From Uranotaenia lowii (lineage: Eukaryota; Arthropoda; Insecta; Diptera; Culicidae): a DNA stretch of 64,000 nucleotides. The stretch's first letter is position 1, and each line of letters begins with the position of its first letter. The notes beneath the pieces were generated by a model that was not told the origin of the DNA, did no database searches, and saw only the letters and a program-made list of their open reading frames with translations. The position numbers and the translations under genes are program-made. Where the stretch lies: contig NC_073691.1 in the NCBI RefSeq assembly GCF_029784155.1, forward strand, positions 62,922,822 to 62,986,821, written 5' to 3'. Positions 41,901 through 53,394 of the stretch are shown here, piece by piece.

Positions 41901-44900
41901 ACAAAAAGAATTAAAAAATAATATTAAAATACTACAATGGAATTGTAGGAGTCTAATGGCTCACATTGAATCCTTTAAACAGCTTGTAAACGAAGTAGAT
42001 TGCGACGTTTTCACATTGTCGGAAACGTGGCTTTCAGATCAATCGAACGTCACCGTACGGGGATATAATGTTATAAGGTTGGACAGAAATGACTCATATG
42101 GAGGTGTTTTATTAGGAATAAAAAGACATCACACTTTCAGCAGAACACAACTTCCTACTAGCCAGGGAATTGAAGTAGTCGCATGTCAGACCCGTATAAG
42201 AGGTAAAGTTCTTAGCATTGCATCTATATACATCAAACCCAGCAGTAAGATAACTGAACAACAACTCTCGAATATTGCCGAGCTTTTACCTGAACCCCGA
42301 CTAATTCTCGGAGATTTCAACTCCCATGGGATTGTATGGGGTGAACCAAGAGATGATGCCAGAGCTGCTTTAATATACGAGCTTTGCGACACATACCATA
42401 TGACAATACTCAACACCGGCGAAGCTACGCGGATACCTAGGCCACCTAACAGGGAAAGTCGAATAGACTTGTCTCTCTGTTCAACTTCCCTAGCCTTGGA
42501 TTGCAGATGGAAGGTTCTACAAGATCCGCATGGAAGTGATCATCTACCGATACTCATCGAGATCCATGAAGAATGCCACAGAGACTATCATAACGAAAAA
42601 AGTAATGATTTGACTCGCTACATCGATTGGAACAAATTCAAACAACGCGTGTTGGAACGTATCGAAGCAGTAGGAGAAATGGATCCCTTAGAGGAGTACA
42701 GCTTCATTGCATCATCTGTTTACGATAGTGCAATCGAAGCACAAAAAAAACCATCAATACGCACTTCTAAAAAATTGCCTTCAGCGCCTTGGTGGGACAG
42801 GGAGTGCACCGATATATACAGGTCTAAAACTGAGGCATTCAAAACATTCCGTAAACATGGCTCCATCATTGATTTCAACCGATACCAAGCTTTGGAACTC
42901 AGACTCAAACGTCTTTGTGCCAAAAAGAAACAAGGTTACTGGAGATGCTTTGTGGAAGGTTTATCGAAGGACACGGCCATGTCTACGCTATGGAATACAG
43001 CTAGAAGTTTGCGAAATCACGTACCACCTAACGAAGACGTCGAACATTCCGAAAGGTGGGTACACCAATTCGCTAAAAAAATCTGCCCGGACTCCGTTTC
43101 CCCCCGAAATGACTTGGTTCCCATCCGACGAAGATCCAAACGAAACAACTTTCACAATGATTGAATTCTCAATGGCGTTACTATCATGTAACAACAGCTC
43201 CCCAGGACTAGACGGTATCAAATTTAGCTTACTCAAAAACTTACCAGATCCTGCGAAGGTGCGCCTATTAAAATTATTCAATACACTATTTAGGTTGAAC
43301 CTTATTCCCCAAGAATGGCGCCAAGTACGTGTGATCGCAGTTCAAAAACCAGGGAAACCCACTTCGGATCCTAACTCCTACAGACCAATAGCCATGCTTT
43401 CCTGCTTAAGGAAGGTTTTAGAGAAAATGATACTCAACCGACTGGACGAATGGGCAGAGAGAAATCAACTACTTTCAAACACCCAATTCGGTTTTCGCAG
43501 GGGTAGAGGAACATCGGATTGTCTGGGATTATTATCAACACAGGCACAGATTGCGTTTGAATCCAAACAAGAGATGGCATCCGTTTTTCTGGACATCAAA
43601 GGTGCGTTCGACAATGTATCCCTGGTAGTTCTTTCGAACAAGTTGCATCAGAAAGGTCTCTCGCCTATCCTCAACAATTTCCTTACCAACCTATTGCGGG
43701 AAAAACATATGTACTTTCAATATGGCTCGACATCGATAAAACGGGTTAGCTGCATGGGCATCCCTCAAGGATCTTGTCTGAGCCCAACCCTCTACAACAT
43801 CTATGTAAGCGACATTGACGAGTGCCTTAAAGGTTCTTGTAGGTTATTGCAGCTGGCAGACGATGCTGTGATCACTATTACTGGTTCTAACATCATGCAA
43901 AGATCCTTGCAGAACACTTTAGACTGTTTGGCCACTTGGGCAAATCAATTAGGCACTGAGTTTTCACCGGAAAAGACGAAGCTTCTGGTATTTTCTAGAA
44001 GACACAACCCCACGACCTTAGATTTAGCACTAATGGGAAAAAGGGTTATACAAACTTTGTCACATAAATACCTTGGAGTTATTTTCGATTCAAAATGTAA
44101 ATGGAGAAGCCAAATAGAGTATTTGAAACAAAAATGTCAACCCAGGATTAACTTTCTGAGAACCATCACTGGAACATGGTGGGGAGCACACCCAGAATCG
44201 TTAATAGTTTTATATAAAACCACTATATTATCAGTGTTGGAGTACGGGAGTTTTTGCTTCAAGGACACCGCTGACACTCACCTTGTAAAACTAGAAAGGA
44301 TCCAGTATCGGTGTCTTCGTATAGCGCTGGGAAGCATGCATTCCACACACACAAAAAGCCTTGAAGTACTAGCTGGGGTGCTTCCCTTAAAATGTCGATT
44401 TTCAGAACTTGCATTAAGATTTCTCATTCGCTCAACAGTTCAAAATCCATTAATTATAGACAATTTCGAAAGAATGCTCCAGTCGAATCCACAGTCAAAG
44501 TACTTAAGGACCTATCTACACTTTAAAGAATATAATGTAAATCCCAGTGATCTCTCTTCTCATCTGGTCAACATCGACTTGAGAAACGATCACGTTACGT
44601 TCGACCTTTCCATGAAGGAAGAAATTCACAATATTCCAGATAATCTGAGACGCACAGTAATACCAGCCTTATTCGCCAATAAATATGGTCATATAGATAC
44701 TAACCTGACAATATACACTGATGGTTCAAGCATCAAAGGAGATACAGGATTTGGTATCATACATGCTGATCGCTCTGAATTCTATAAGCTAAATAACCCT
44801 TCATCAGTGTTTGTTGCAGAATTGGCAGCAATTAATCGAGCCCTTCAACTTGTTAGTAGCTTACCGACAAATAACTTTTACATCTTCACTGATAGTCTCA

Positions 44901-45556
44901 GCTCAATAGAGGCGGTAAAATGCTTTAGACAAAAAGTACAAAATCTGCATTTCCTCAAAGAAATACGAAAACAACTGACCATGCTAGGGGATAAACTGTA
45001 TGACATAACTTTCGTGTGGGTACCATCACATTGTAGAATTCCTGGGAACGAAAAGGCAGATGAACTGGCCAAGAAAGGTGCGATCGAAGGAGAGGAGATA
45101 GATAGGCCAATTGCGTACCATGAATACTTCCAACTTGCTAAACAACTAGCCCTATCCGAATGGCAAAAGCAGTGGGACACTAGTGACAAAGGGAGACTAT
45201 TCTATACAATTCGTCCTAAAGTTGGCACTAAACCATGGTTTAAAGGACTTGACCTAACAAGAGATTTTATACGCGTGATGTCCCGCCTGATGGCAAATCA
45301 CTATAAATCCAATGCACATCACTTTAGAATAAATATGTCAGACACAAATCTATGTGAGTGCAAAAAGGACTATGAAGACATCGATCACATTGTGTGGTCA
45401 TGTCCACGACATAACGACACGCGACAGAAATTGCTAGCCACACTTCGACTAAACGGACGTTCAGAAACACTTATTCGAGACATATTGGCAAAACAAGATC
45501 TAGACTTCATGAATATAATTTATGAGTTTTTAAAAACCAACAGTATTCAAATTTAG
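41893..45556 (+). pseudogene. I-clade LINE copy 2, ORF2 with a single-base frameshift
   Basis: Endonuclease from MPKQKELKN (LQWNCRSLMAH, LSETWLSDQS, GDFNSHG, GSDHLPI). The RT follows (KPGKPTSDPNSYRPIAMLSC, QFGFRRGRGTSD, VFLDIKGAFDNV, GIPQGSCLSP, LLQLADDAVITITG). RNase H is present (YTDGSSIKG, FTDSLSSIEA, WVPSHCRIPGNEKADELAK), then the C-terminal CxC...H...C finger, stop 45554-45556. The frame changes near 43100-43107 in a run of six C; one fewer C would restore continuity. All catalytic motifs are present, so this copy is one base from coding-complete, unless the extra C is a sequencing error. Confidence 0.9.
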
Positions 45557-46070
45557 AATCAAAATATAATCTGTATCTGTGAATAAAACTATCATTTAAA
45601 ATATATTTATCTTCTTGATTATTCCTCAAACTAATACAATTTTCAATTTTCTCTCTTTCGTTTTTCTCCTTTTCTTCGAGCTAATGCTGGTACTAGGGTT
45701 TCAAACGATGGACGCTCGGAGGGAGACCAGACAGATCATCGAGGAGTGCAATGTCGAACAAGCACCCGACACCCAAGAAACATCACCCAACGGATACCCC
45801 GGACGAACGGACTCTTTCCACAGAAAAAGAACTCTACCAGTTGATTCATTAAATAATTCCATGTTAAAATTATAAATTCCAAGATTTATAACGTTATGCG
45901 AGGTTTTTGCGCCCATTTGAGAAGGGCTCTATCCGGTTTACGAACTGTTTGACTTGAGCCACACTCAAACGGGCTTTTTCCCTCCACAAAAGACACTCGG
46001 CTCCTTAGGCCAACTGGCATATGAGCCTTCATTAACGAAAAATAAATGATTAATTATAAAAAAAAAAAAA
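45557..46070 (+). other. 3' UTR and poly-A tail of LINE copy 2
   Basis: No homologous ORF in the other copies. The open frame inside (45615-45875) is taken as chance. Ends in a run of A at about 46058-46070. Confidence 0.75.
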
Positions 46071-46082
46071 AAGGTTGAAACA

Positions 46083-49000
46083 GATATGTTTCAACGTTAC
46101 AAATTCTATATTATGGCGCAAGAGGAAAGTCAGAAGGCGGAGGATTTTATACTTAACGTAAAATTACAAGCTGAAAGTTGTGCTTTCGGTGATTTTAAAG
46201 ACACGGCGATCCGTGATAAATTAGTAATGGGCGTTTATGATAAAGATGTTCAACAAAAACTACTGGAACTTGAGGATTTGACATTAGCACGAGTTGAGAA
46301 AATTATCGTCAACACTGAGAGCGCGGGAATAAGAGCTCGCGAAATTAATGATAGGCGATTAACTGTTGTTGCTAATGTGGATACTAAAGAAAGGAATGTT
46401 TTTAATTCAGATCACCGATCAAGGAATCGCGAGGTTAGATCTCCTGATAATAGAAATCGTAATTTCCGCAACAATCGCAACCGAAGTAGAAGTCGCTCTA
46501 TTTCTGGTAGCCGGCGTTCGTTCTACTGTACTTTTTGTAACAAAACTGGGCACACTAAAAAATATTGTTACGAATTAAGAAATAAAAAAAGGAATTTACG
46601 TGTTAATTTTGTATCAAGTCCAGTAGCACAGACGTCGAGTAGCACAGACTATTTCAAACGGCTTCGAGAAGAAGTAAAAACCAGTGAATCGGAGTCAGAT
46701 GAGGAAACATGCATGCAGATTACTTCTATTAATAAAATCAGTGAACCTTGTGTGGTAGAGGTTCAGATTGAAGGTTGTAATTTACGAATGGAAATTGATA
46801 GCGGTTCGGCGGTGTCGGTTATTGATGAGAACGATTTTAAGCAGATTCTGGGCCATTTGCATCTAGCGCCGTACAAAAATCAGCTGGTTGTTGTGGATGG
46901 CGCTAAACTCCAGGTTTTGGGTGTGGTGAAGGTAGAAGTCTTCATGCAGGGCCTTGGAAGGAACAACCTAGAATTAGTTGTGCTGAGAAATAATCAAAAT
47001 TTACGAAGAATTACTCCTCTTTTTGGCCGCAAATGGCTTGATGTTTTTTTCTCAGGTTGGAGAGCCACATTTACATTCTCTTCGGTGAACCAGATATCTA
47101 CCAATGTAAGAATTGGTGAGGTGGTGGAAGATATCAAATGTAAGTTTCAACATATTTTCAATAAAACATTTTCGGATCCTATAGTCGGTTACAAAGCAGA
47201 GTTGTTTTTGAAGGAAGATAGACCAATATTCAAAAAGGCGTATGGGGTTCCTTTACGTTTGAGGCAAAAAGTTATTGATCATCTGGATTTTCTTGAGAAG
47301 GAGGGAGTTATCACTCCTGTTGAGGTGAGTGAGTGGGCTTCTCCTGTGATTGCGGTGATGAAGAAGGATAATGACATCCGTTTAGTTATTGATTGCAAAG
47401 TATCAATCAATAAATTAATAATACCTAATACATATCCACTTCCGGTAGCGCAAGATTTATTTGCTTCTTTGGCTGGAGCTAAAGTATTTTGCTCATTGGA
47501 TCTTGCAGGAGCCTATACCCAACTCTTATTAACAAAGAAATCCAGAAAATTTATGACAATAAACACTATAAAGGGACTTTTTTGTTACAATCGGTTGCCT
47601 CAGGGTGCGTCATCCTCTGCTTCCATTTTTCAAAAAATAATGGATCAAATTTTAAAAAATTTATCAATGGTGTTTTGCTATTTAGATGACGTTTTAATAG
47701 CAGGGGTAAATTTTGAAGACTGTAAAAAGAAACTTTATGTTGTTTTAGAAAGATTGACTAAAGCAAATATCAAGGTGAATTTTAAGAAATGCAAGTTTTT
47801 TGTTTCTTCTTTACCTTTTCTTGGTCATGTTTTGTCTAGCGATGGTTTAAAGCCTTGTCCGCAGAAAATTGAAACTATAAGTAAAGCGAAGTCTCCTAGA
47901 AATATTACGGAATTAAAGGCATTTTTAGGATTGCTTAATTTCTATGGAAAATTTATTCCACATTTGTCAGCAAAACTCAGTTGTTTATATAAATTATTAA
48001 AGAAAAATGTTCATTTTCAATGGAATGCTGAATGCGAAAGAGCTTTTTCCAATAGTAAAAACTATTTGTTGAACTCTAATCTTCTGGAGTTTTTTGACCC
48101 TGATAAACCGATCGTAGTAGTTTCGGACGCATGTAATTATGGCATTGGTGGAGTGATTGCACATGTTGTTAATGGTGTTGAAAAACCCATAGCTTTTACT
48201 TCTTTTACGTTAACTAAAGCTCAACAATCATACCCTATATTACACTTAGAAGCTTTGGCTGTTGTTACGACAATAAAAAAATTCCACAAATTTCTATATG
48301 GAAAGAAATTTACGGTTTACACGGACCATAAACCTTTGATTGGAATCTTTGGACGGGAAGGTAATAACACAATGTTTGTAACGAGATTACAACGTTACGT
48401 CATGGAGTTGAACATTTACGACTTTGACATTGTTTACAGGCCATCAACAAAAATGGGTAACGCAGATTTTTGTTCCCGTTTTCCACTCCAACAAGAAGTT
48501 CCCAAATCATTGCAACGCGAATTTATTAAAAGCTTAAACTTTTCGTCCGGTTTTCCAATTGATTATAAGACAATTTCCAAAGAGACGGCGAATGATACCT
48601 TTTTACAAAAATTGAAACGTTACATATCAAATGGTTGGCCTACTAAAATAGAGCGAGGTTTCAGAGACATTTATGCTCATTATCAAGACTTAGAGGAACT
48701 CGATGGTTGTATTCTGTTTCAAGAAAGAGTTATCATTCCTTCCTCGTTACAAAGAAGTGTTCTAGAAATTTTGCATCAGAATCACATCGGAATTATAAAA
48801 ATTAAACAACTAGCCCGCAGAAGTGTTTATTGGTTCGGATTGAATCAGGACATTGAGAGTTTTGTTAAATCATGCTTAATTTGTAATCAAATGGTCATTG
48901 TTCATCGACCTAAAACAGAAAATAGTTGGATACCTGTAAATCGACCTTTTAGTAGACTTCACGCGGATTTTTTCTATTTTCAGCAAAAAGTATTTCTTGT

Positions 49001-50072
49001 GATAATAGATAGTTTTTCGAAATGGCTAGAACTAGACTACATGCGTTTTGGAACCGATTGTAAACAAGTTTTGCACAAATTTTTGACAGTTTTTGCCAGA
49101 TTTGGATTACCCGATGTAGTAGTCACAGATGGAGGGCCACCCTTTAATTCGCGATATTTTACGCAATTCTTAGAAAAACAAGGTATCCAAGTCCTTAAAA
49201 GCCCTCCTTATAACCCTCAAAGCAACGGACAGGCAGAAAGATTGGTACGTTTAGTAAAAGAAGTTTTCAAGAAGTTTCTACTGGACAAAAATATGCAAAA
49301 AATGGATACTGAAGAGAAGGTTCAGTATTTTCTCTTTAACTATAGAAATACATGTCTTAAATCAGGTAACTTCCCTTCAGAAAACATACTCAACTTTAAA
49401 CCGAAGACACTTATTGACCTACTGAATCCTAAAAATAGTTTTAAAATGCATTTAACGCAACCTTCAAAAGGTGAAGATGTTAACAAACGTACTAATACAT
49501 TGTTAGATGATCCATTTACAAACCTTAAAGCAGGAGAACCTGTATACTACAAAAACCCCAAAACTACAGACGTAAAACGTTGGATAATTGCAAAATTTAT
49601 TAAAAAAATTTCATCCAACGTTTTCCAGGTTTCACTCAGCGGCAGATTGGTCCTGGCACACAGGCAGCAATTGCGTTTGGCCGAAAAGAATCGAAAACGA
49701 ACAGGGGCGGTAATCGTATCAGATCTTTGCCCGGAGGTTCGATCCTTTAAGCGCAGACGAGAGGATGATTATGTGGAGCGGAGCGACAGTTTACAGGTAC
49801 AAAAAGGCGAAACAGTTTTTGTCTCGCAAGAGGCGATCGAAAATGAAGATGGTTCCGATTCATCAGAGGATTTCTACGGGTTCCCAGCGGATTCTTTCTT
49901 GTTTGGCGATCGAAACAGGCCAGATGACATCGGTGATTCCGAGCAGATACCGGCAGAAATTTCTCGATTAACATCGGATCAGGAAAACGTAGCGGAAAAT
50001 TCGAGAAGTAATTTAAGAAGATCGAAACGAAGAAAACGAGAGAAGAAACATGATCAATATTATTATTATTAG
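46083..50072 (+). CDS. gypsy gag-pol polyprotein, main part
   Basis: Resumes gag after the LINE and runs uninterrupted to 50072 as a single gag-pol frame. In order: CCHC knuckle (CTFCNKTGHTKKYC), aspartic protease (MEIDSGSAVSVID), RT (VPLRLRQKVIDHL, SPVIAVMKKD, DLAGAYTQL, RLPQGASSS, CYLDDVLIAG), RNase H (VSDACNYGIGG, LHLEALAV, YTDHKPLIGIF) and integrase. The integrase has an HHCC finger (LHQNHIG ... CLICNQ) and DDE catalytic core (LHADFF, VVTDGGPPFNSRYF, PQSNGQAERLVR). The acidic/basic C-terminal tail follows. The wording fits the Mag branch. No env. Pol appears intact, and only the LINE in gag disables this copy. Confidence 0.93.
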   Translation, partial: DMFQRYKFYIMAQEESQKAEDFILNVKLQAESCAFGDFKDTAIRDKLVMGVYDKDVQQKLLELEDLTLARVEKIIVNTESAGIRAREINDRRLTVVANVDTKERNVFNSDHRSRNREVRSPDNRNRNFRNNRNRSRSRSISGSRRSFYCTFCNKTGHTKKYCYELRNKKRNLRVNFVSSPVAQTSSSTDYFKRLREEVKTSESESDEETCMQITSINKISEPCVVEVQIEGCNLRMEIDSGSAVSVIDENDFKQILGHLHLAPYKNQLVVVDGAKLQVLGVVKVEVFMQGLGRNNLELVVLRNNQNLRRITPLFGRKWLDVFFSGWRATFTFSSVNQISTNVRIGEVVEDIKCKFQHIFNKTFSDPIVGYKAELFLKEDRPIFKKAYGVPLRLRQKVIDHLDFLEKEGVITPVEVSEWASPVIAVMKKDNDIRLVIDCKVSINKLIIPNTYPLPVAQDLFASLAGAKVFCSLDLAGAYTQLLLTKKSRKFMTINTIKGLFCYNRLPQGASSSASIFQKIMDQILKNLSMVFCYLDDVLIAGVNFEDCKKKLYVVLERLTKANIKVNFKKCKFFVSSLPFLGHVLSSDGLKPCPQKIETISKAKSPRNITELKAFLGLLNFYGKFIPHLSAKLSCLYKLLKKNVHFQWNAECERAFSNSKNYLLNSNLLEFFDPDKPIVVVSDACNYGIGGVIAHVVNGVEKPIAFTSFTLTKAQQSYPILHLEALAVVTTIKKFHKFLYGKKFTVYTDHKPLIGIFGREGNNTMFVTRLQRYVMELNIYDFDIVYRPSTKMGNADFCSRFPLQQEVPKSLQREFIKSLNFSSGFPIDYKTISKETANDTFLQKLKRYISNGWPTKIERGFRDIYAHYQDLEELDGCILFQERVIIPSSLQRSVLEILHQNHIGIIKIKQLARRSVYWFGLNQDIESFVKSCLICNQMVIVHRPKTENSWIPVNRPFSRLHADFFYFQQKVFLVIIDSFSKWLELDYMRFGTDCKQVLHKFLTVFARFGLPDVVVTDGGPPFNSRYFTQFLEKQGIQVLKSPPYNPQSNGQAERLVRLVKEVFKKFLLDKNMQKMDTEEKVQYFLFNYRNTCLKSGNFPSENILNFKPKTLIDLLNPKNSFKMHLTQPSKGEDVNKRTNTLLDDPFTNLKAGEPVYYKNPKTTDVKRWIIAKFIKKISSNVFQVSLSGRLVLAHRQQLRLAEKNRKRTGAVIVSDLCPEVRSFKRRREDDYVERSDSLQVQKGETVFVSQEAIENEDGSDSSEDFYGFPADSFLFGDRNRPDDIGDSEQIPAEISRLTSDQENVAENSRSNLRRSKRRKREKKHDQYYYY

Positions 50073-50190
50073 TTTGAAGAATTGTTCTAAAATGAATTTC
50101 TGAATTTACTGGATTCAAATCACTTTGTTAATCCTTTCGAATTTTGATAGTTAAACCTTTTTATTATAAATCATCTAAAGAAGGAAGAAC

Positions 50191-50364
50191 TGTAGTATTT
50201 AACTCAGTTTTGAGTGTTATCTTTTTACACTGTGCTATAAAAGACGAAACGTCAAATGTTTAAGTACGTGTCAAACACATGAATAAAAAAGGGTCTCTTT
50301 CGATTCCTGCTCTCGACCGAACAACACCTCTTTCCAGACCGTGTCCGAAACCTCTAAATTAATA
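50191..50364 (+). repeat. 3' LTR of the gypsy element (174 bp)
   Basis: Direct copy of 38982-39155, preceded by a purine-rich tract, followed by target duplicate ATGAA. Confidence 0.92.
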
Positions 50365-50671
50365 ATGAAGAGTAACAAATCGCACATCCGGTTTATCAAT
50401 ACATATTCCGAAAGCAATGGTCAAAACTGGCATGTTTTTCTCCGCTGTATGATACGAATGAACTTTGACGTCCCGTTGCATTAACTGGGTTGAATTTCCT
50501 CCGTATCCTAAACGGAAAACTTATAAATTGTACAGCTCATGTTTCGTAACTTTGACAGATGTGCCAGCAGTTGGAGCTTTCCTCGGCCGTTCTTTTTTTC
50601 CAGCACATGGTAGTACAGATTGAAGTCCGTTAGATAATCATGACCAGACTGTGGGCAACAGTAAATTTCGT
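50365..50671 (-). pseudogene. RECQL: RECQL-like helicase relic, motif II to motif V
   Basis: After acceptor TTTTTTTCTAG (exon from 50671), text reads DEIYCCPQSGHDYLTDF, a decayed 'DExHCCSQWGHDxRPD' motif II. Later, in another frame, TIAFGICIDKPDVRFVTLHS is a clear RecQ motif V block ('AFGMGIDKPDVRFVIHHS'). The distance between them is shorter than in a normal helicase, so internal sequence has been lost. Frameshifts lie between. The relic is cut at 50365 by the gypsy element and continues at 38981 downward. Confidence 0.72.
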
Positions 50672-50733
50672 CTAGAAAAAAACATGCTTTAATTATGGTC
50701 AGTGATTTTATCATACAATAAAAAAAATTAGTA

Positions 50734-52907
50734 GGGTAACGGACCAATTTTGGACCGCTTTGGGAAGTGGCTAGGCTATTTTCTGAAATAAAAAAGTACA
50801 TGTTACAATTTTTAACTGCTTTATCCGTTCATTACAAAGATCAAGGCTTTTTCTATCGAAACATATCGTTGTTTGTTGCAATGTAACAAGATTTAAGCCC
50901 AAAAACTACTTTCTTCGATAATTACTGTGGTCGGTATTTTGGACCACCAGGTTTCTATTTTGGACCACCCTTTGGACCTATTTTGGACCACCCTTAAACT
51001 AAATAAGATTTTTTTTCTAAATTTTGCTATATTGACGCTAGTGGTTGATGCGCAATTATACGAATAATTCAGTTAATCTTTTTCTTTCTTATTCTTGTAG
51101 TCAAGTTTTTTTTTGTTCATGTTAATTCATTACTGAGCTATCTTTCTTAAATTTTTCCCCAGCCCCTATTTAGGTACACTTGTTTGAATATTTCCTACTC
51201 CAACAATCTATATTTTTCTACAACTTCTTCTGCTTTAAAAAAGTAATTTTCGATAAGAATAGAGTAAAAACAGAAAAACTCTCCCGTGATATAGTGTGTT
51301 TTAAATGTTTTGAAAATTTCGACCGCACACTGCAATCTCAACGAAATTTTTTCTGTAGTGTTAAATACTGGCCAGTAAGCTAATCTTAAAGATCAATTCT
51401 TAGAAAGCAAATCTCCTTCCGGCGATCCAATGAAAAGTTGAGAAAGTCTGACATCTTCAACTTCGCGACATCAATTGATGCATTTTGACTTCCAGAACCT
51501 TAGTGGATTTGATTTAGCCTCAGTTCTGTAGAATACATAGATTCAAAAAAGATAAAAATGTGCGAGAATTATGCAATCTTTTAAACCATCTAAAAGCCAG
51601 TTATTTTTTCGCTGAAAATTTCACAAAAGTTCAGTTTTATCTTCGAAACAACTTTTGTTATACGAAAAAAATTATCGTGATCGTAATTTCTTCAACAATT
51701 ATATTTTCAAAAATTGCATAACCACAGGGGCTCAAAAACAAGATTTTTAGTACTTTTCGATTGAAATATTTACACATTTAAACCATTTTTTTCTAACGTT
51801 TGAATCATGTGTAATCTATCTCATAGCTATAATTGAATATATTATCTGTTAAAATTGTTCTAATATTAACTGAGGTATTTCAACTCTTACAAATATTAAA
51901 CTTAATTAGGTCCACATTTATTTTCCGATTTGTTGTCGTTTTTTCACAACCCCTACTTTAGAAGGGGTTAATGTTTCGTCTCGTATACCTAACCAAGTTT
52001 TTAATTTCTCGAAAATCAACCCTGTATGGTTGTAACTTTTAGACAAAACTTGCAATAATGTTTCATGAAGCATCACAAATATTGAAAATAAAAAAAATTG
52101 GAGAATTTCCAGTTTTTTTCATGTTTTAAAGCTTCTTTAAGCTGTAGCTTTTGAAAACTGCCTATCTATCAAACAGTTGCCATTAATGTAGATTGTAAGA
52201 TTAACGTTGTTTGAAGCATAGTGCTTGAAAAAACAGTTAAAACAATTATTAGTTTGGTTTTATGCCGATTGAAGTGAACTTCGTCTAAAGGCGGGTTTGG
52301 ACTTTAGCGAGTTGATTGAATAAAATAATGCCAAAATCTCAAAAATTTATTTATTATAAGCGGTTGAAATAGTGTGCATTATTTTTTTCATATAATGTAC
52401 AACGTACAACGTTTTATTACGTTCATGAACATTTAACAGCCGGTTTAATACTCAGGTTATGTTGGGTGGTCCAAAATAGGTCCTTGAGGAATTAAGTAGG
52501 ACCTATTTTCGACATGGGTCAAATTACTACGAAAACAAGTTTTTTTGGTCCTTCGAGCTTGCAAACTTGTTTTCAAGTGTTTAATCATAACTGTGAACAT
52601 GATTGATGTTGTTAAATTCATCACAGATAGGCAGAAAACTTCTTGGAAGTTGACTTTAATAATGGCACGTCCTCCTGAAATGGACTTGATTTGGAACAAC
52701 AGCGAAAAATCAAAACTTTATTTTCAATTTTCTATCCCTTATCAGCATATTTAAATGGAATCTTAGATATGATTGGAATCATTAGAAGTAGCTTCAACTA
52801 TATTTGTTCAAAAGTTTCATGTTTAACATGATTTATGAGAGGAAAATTGGAAAAAAGCTGCAAGGTGGTCCAAAATATGTACCTGGTCCAAAATAAGTCC
52901 GTTACCC
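50734..52907. mobile_element. 2.17-kb MITE-like element with TA duplication
   Basis: The ends GGGTAACGGACCAATTTTGG and (reverse complement) GGGTAACGGACTTATTTTGG are flanked by TA (50732-50733, 52908-52909). TTTTGGACCACC motifs are repeated near both ends. The AT-rich interior has no transposase frame. It lies in the intron between two RECQL relic exons. Confidence 0.78.
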
Positions 52908-52914
52908 TATTTAC

Positions 52915-53200
52915 CAACATTTCTGCAAGGTGACCATTAACCGGCTTTTCTTAGAAATCCTCTCCGGCATGATGTGAAGCATCCGTAAACATTCGAAATA
53001 TGAATCCCTTGCCCTCGGAGAAGTCTTTCCGTTGGTAGTACTCGGTCATGTTATTCAAAAACTGTTCCTTTTCACGTCGTGTAACAAAAATTAGTTTTGC
53101 TCGCCTTCTCTGGGCCCAGATGTCTGTTTCCTGCCAAGGTTCCTGACATTTTTTGAGCAGCGGATTCAAAGGAAAAAAGGCAAGCAAGCCACCAAGTATG
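52915..53200 (-). pseudogene. RECQL: RECQL-like helicase relic, motif Ia region
   Basis: Minus-strand frames contain PLNPLLKKCQ (compare 'PLISLMEDQ'), RREKEQFLNNMTEYYQRKDFS and, after a frameshift, LHIMPERISKKSRLMVTLQKC, close to 'YVTPEKIAKSKRFMxxLQK' between RecQ motifs Ia and II. It is in the correct order and strand relative to 50365-50671, supporting one decayed multi-exon gene. Individually weak; convincing mainly by order. Confidence 0.5.
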
Positions 53201-53394
53201 ATTGGGCAAAAGGAAAGAATTATCCGTCTAAGACTCGGAATATACCTTGAATTGTCACGGCTTCTAAAGATGAAATTTCAACTCATCTTGAAACATTTTT
53301 TTCATGTAAACCTGGCTATTGTCAATGATGTGTGGATTTTCCAGCCACTCAGCAGTCCTGATTCTGGTCAGCGTTCCAAAAGTCAGCCTAATAG

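Larger units (their letters stand above)
39899..46070 (+). mobile_element. I-clade LINE copy 2, full length, nested in gypsy gag
   Basis: Flanked by the 12-bp duplication AAGGTTGAAACA (39887-39898, 46071-46082). It starts TATCATTCAGCCGTTAG and ends in an A-run, so it is complete at both ends. It has a 5' UTR of about 400 bp, ORF1, ORF2 with a one-base frameshift, and a 3' UTR of about 510 bp. It is a different I-clade family from copies 1 and 3: proteins align throughout but are clearly diverged. It inserted after the gypsy element and is one of the youngest events here. Confidence 0.92.
38982..50364 (+). mobile_element. Ty3/gypsy LTR retrotransposon (Mag-like), with nested LINE
   Basis: Identical-looking 174-bp LTRs (38982-39155, 50191-50364) start TGTAGTATTT and end CTAAATTAATA. 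They are flanked by ATGAA (38977-38981, 50365-50369). TGGCGACGAG follows the 5' LTR, fitting a tRNA-Ser primer-binding site, and AAAGAAGGAAGAAC precedes the 3' LTR. It encodes one gag-pol frame without env; only 118 bases separate the pol stop from the 3' LTR. The gag is split by a 6.17-kb LINE. Without the LINE, the element is about 5.2 kb. Confidence 0.92.

Noticed and set aside
42707..43100. Start of the second LINE ORF2 frame at 42707
   Set aside because: The first ~130 codons are out-of-frame translation of the endonuclease region; the true frame enters only after the C-run near 43104.
45615..45875. Extra ORF after LINE copy 2 ORF2
   Set aside because: It lies in the 3' UTR, and no comparable reading frame follows ORF2 in the other two copies.
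50073..50190. An env gene in the gypsy element
   Set aside because: Only 118 bases separate the pol stop from the 3' LTR, so there is no room for an envelope ORF.
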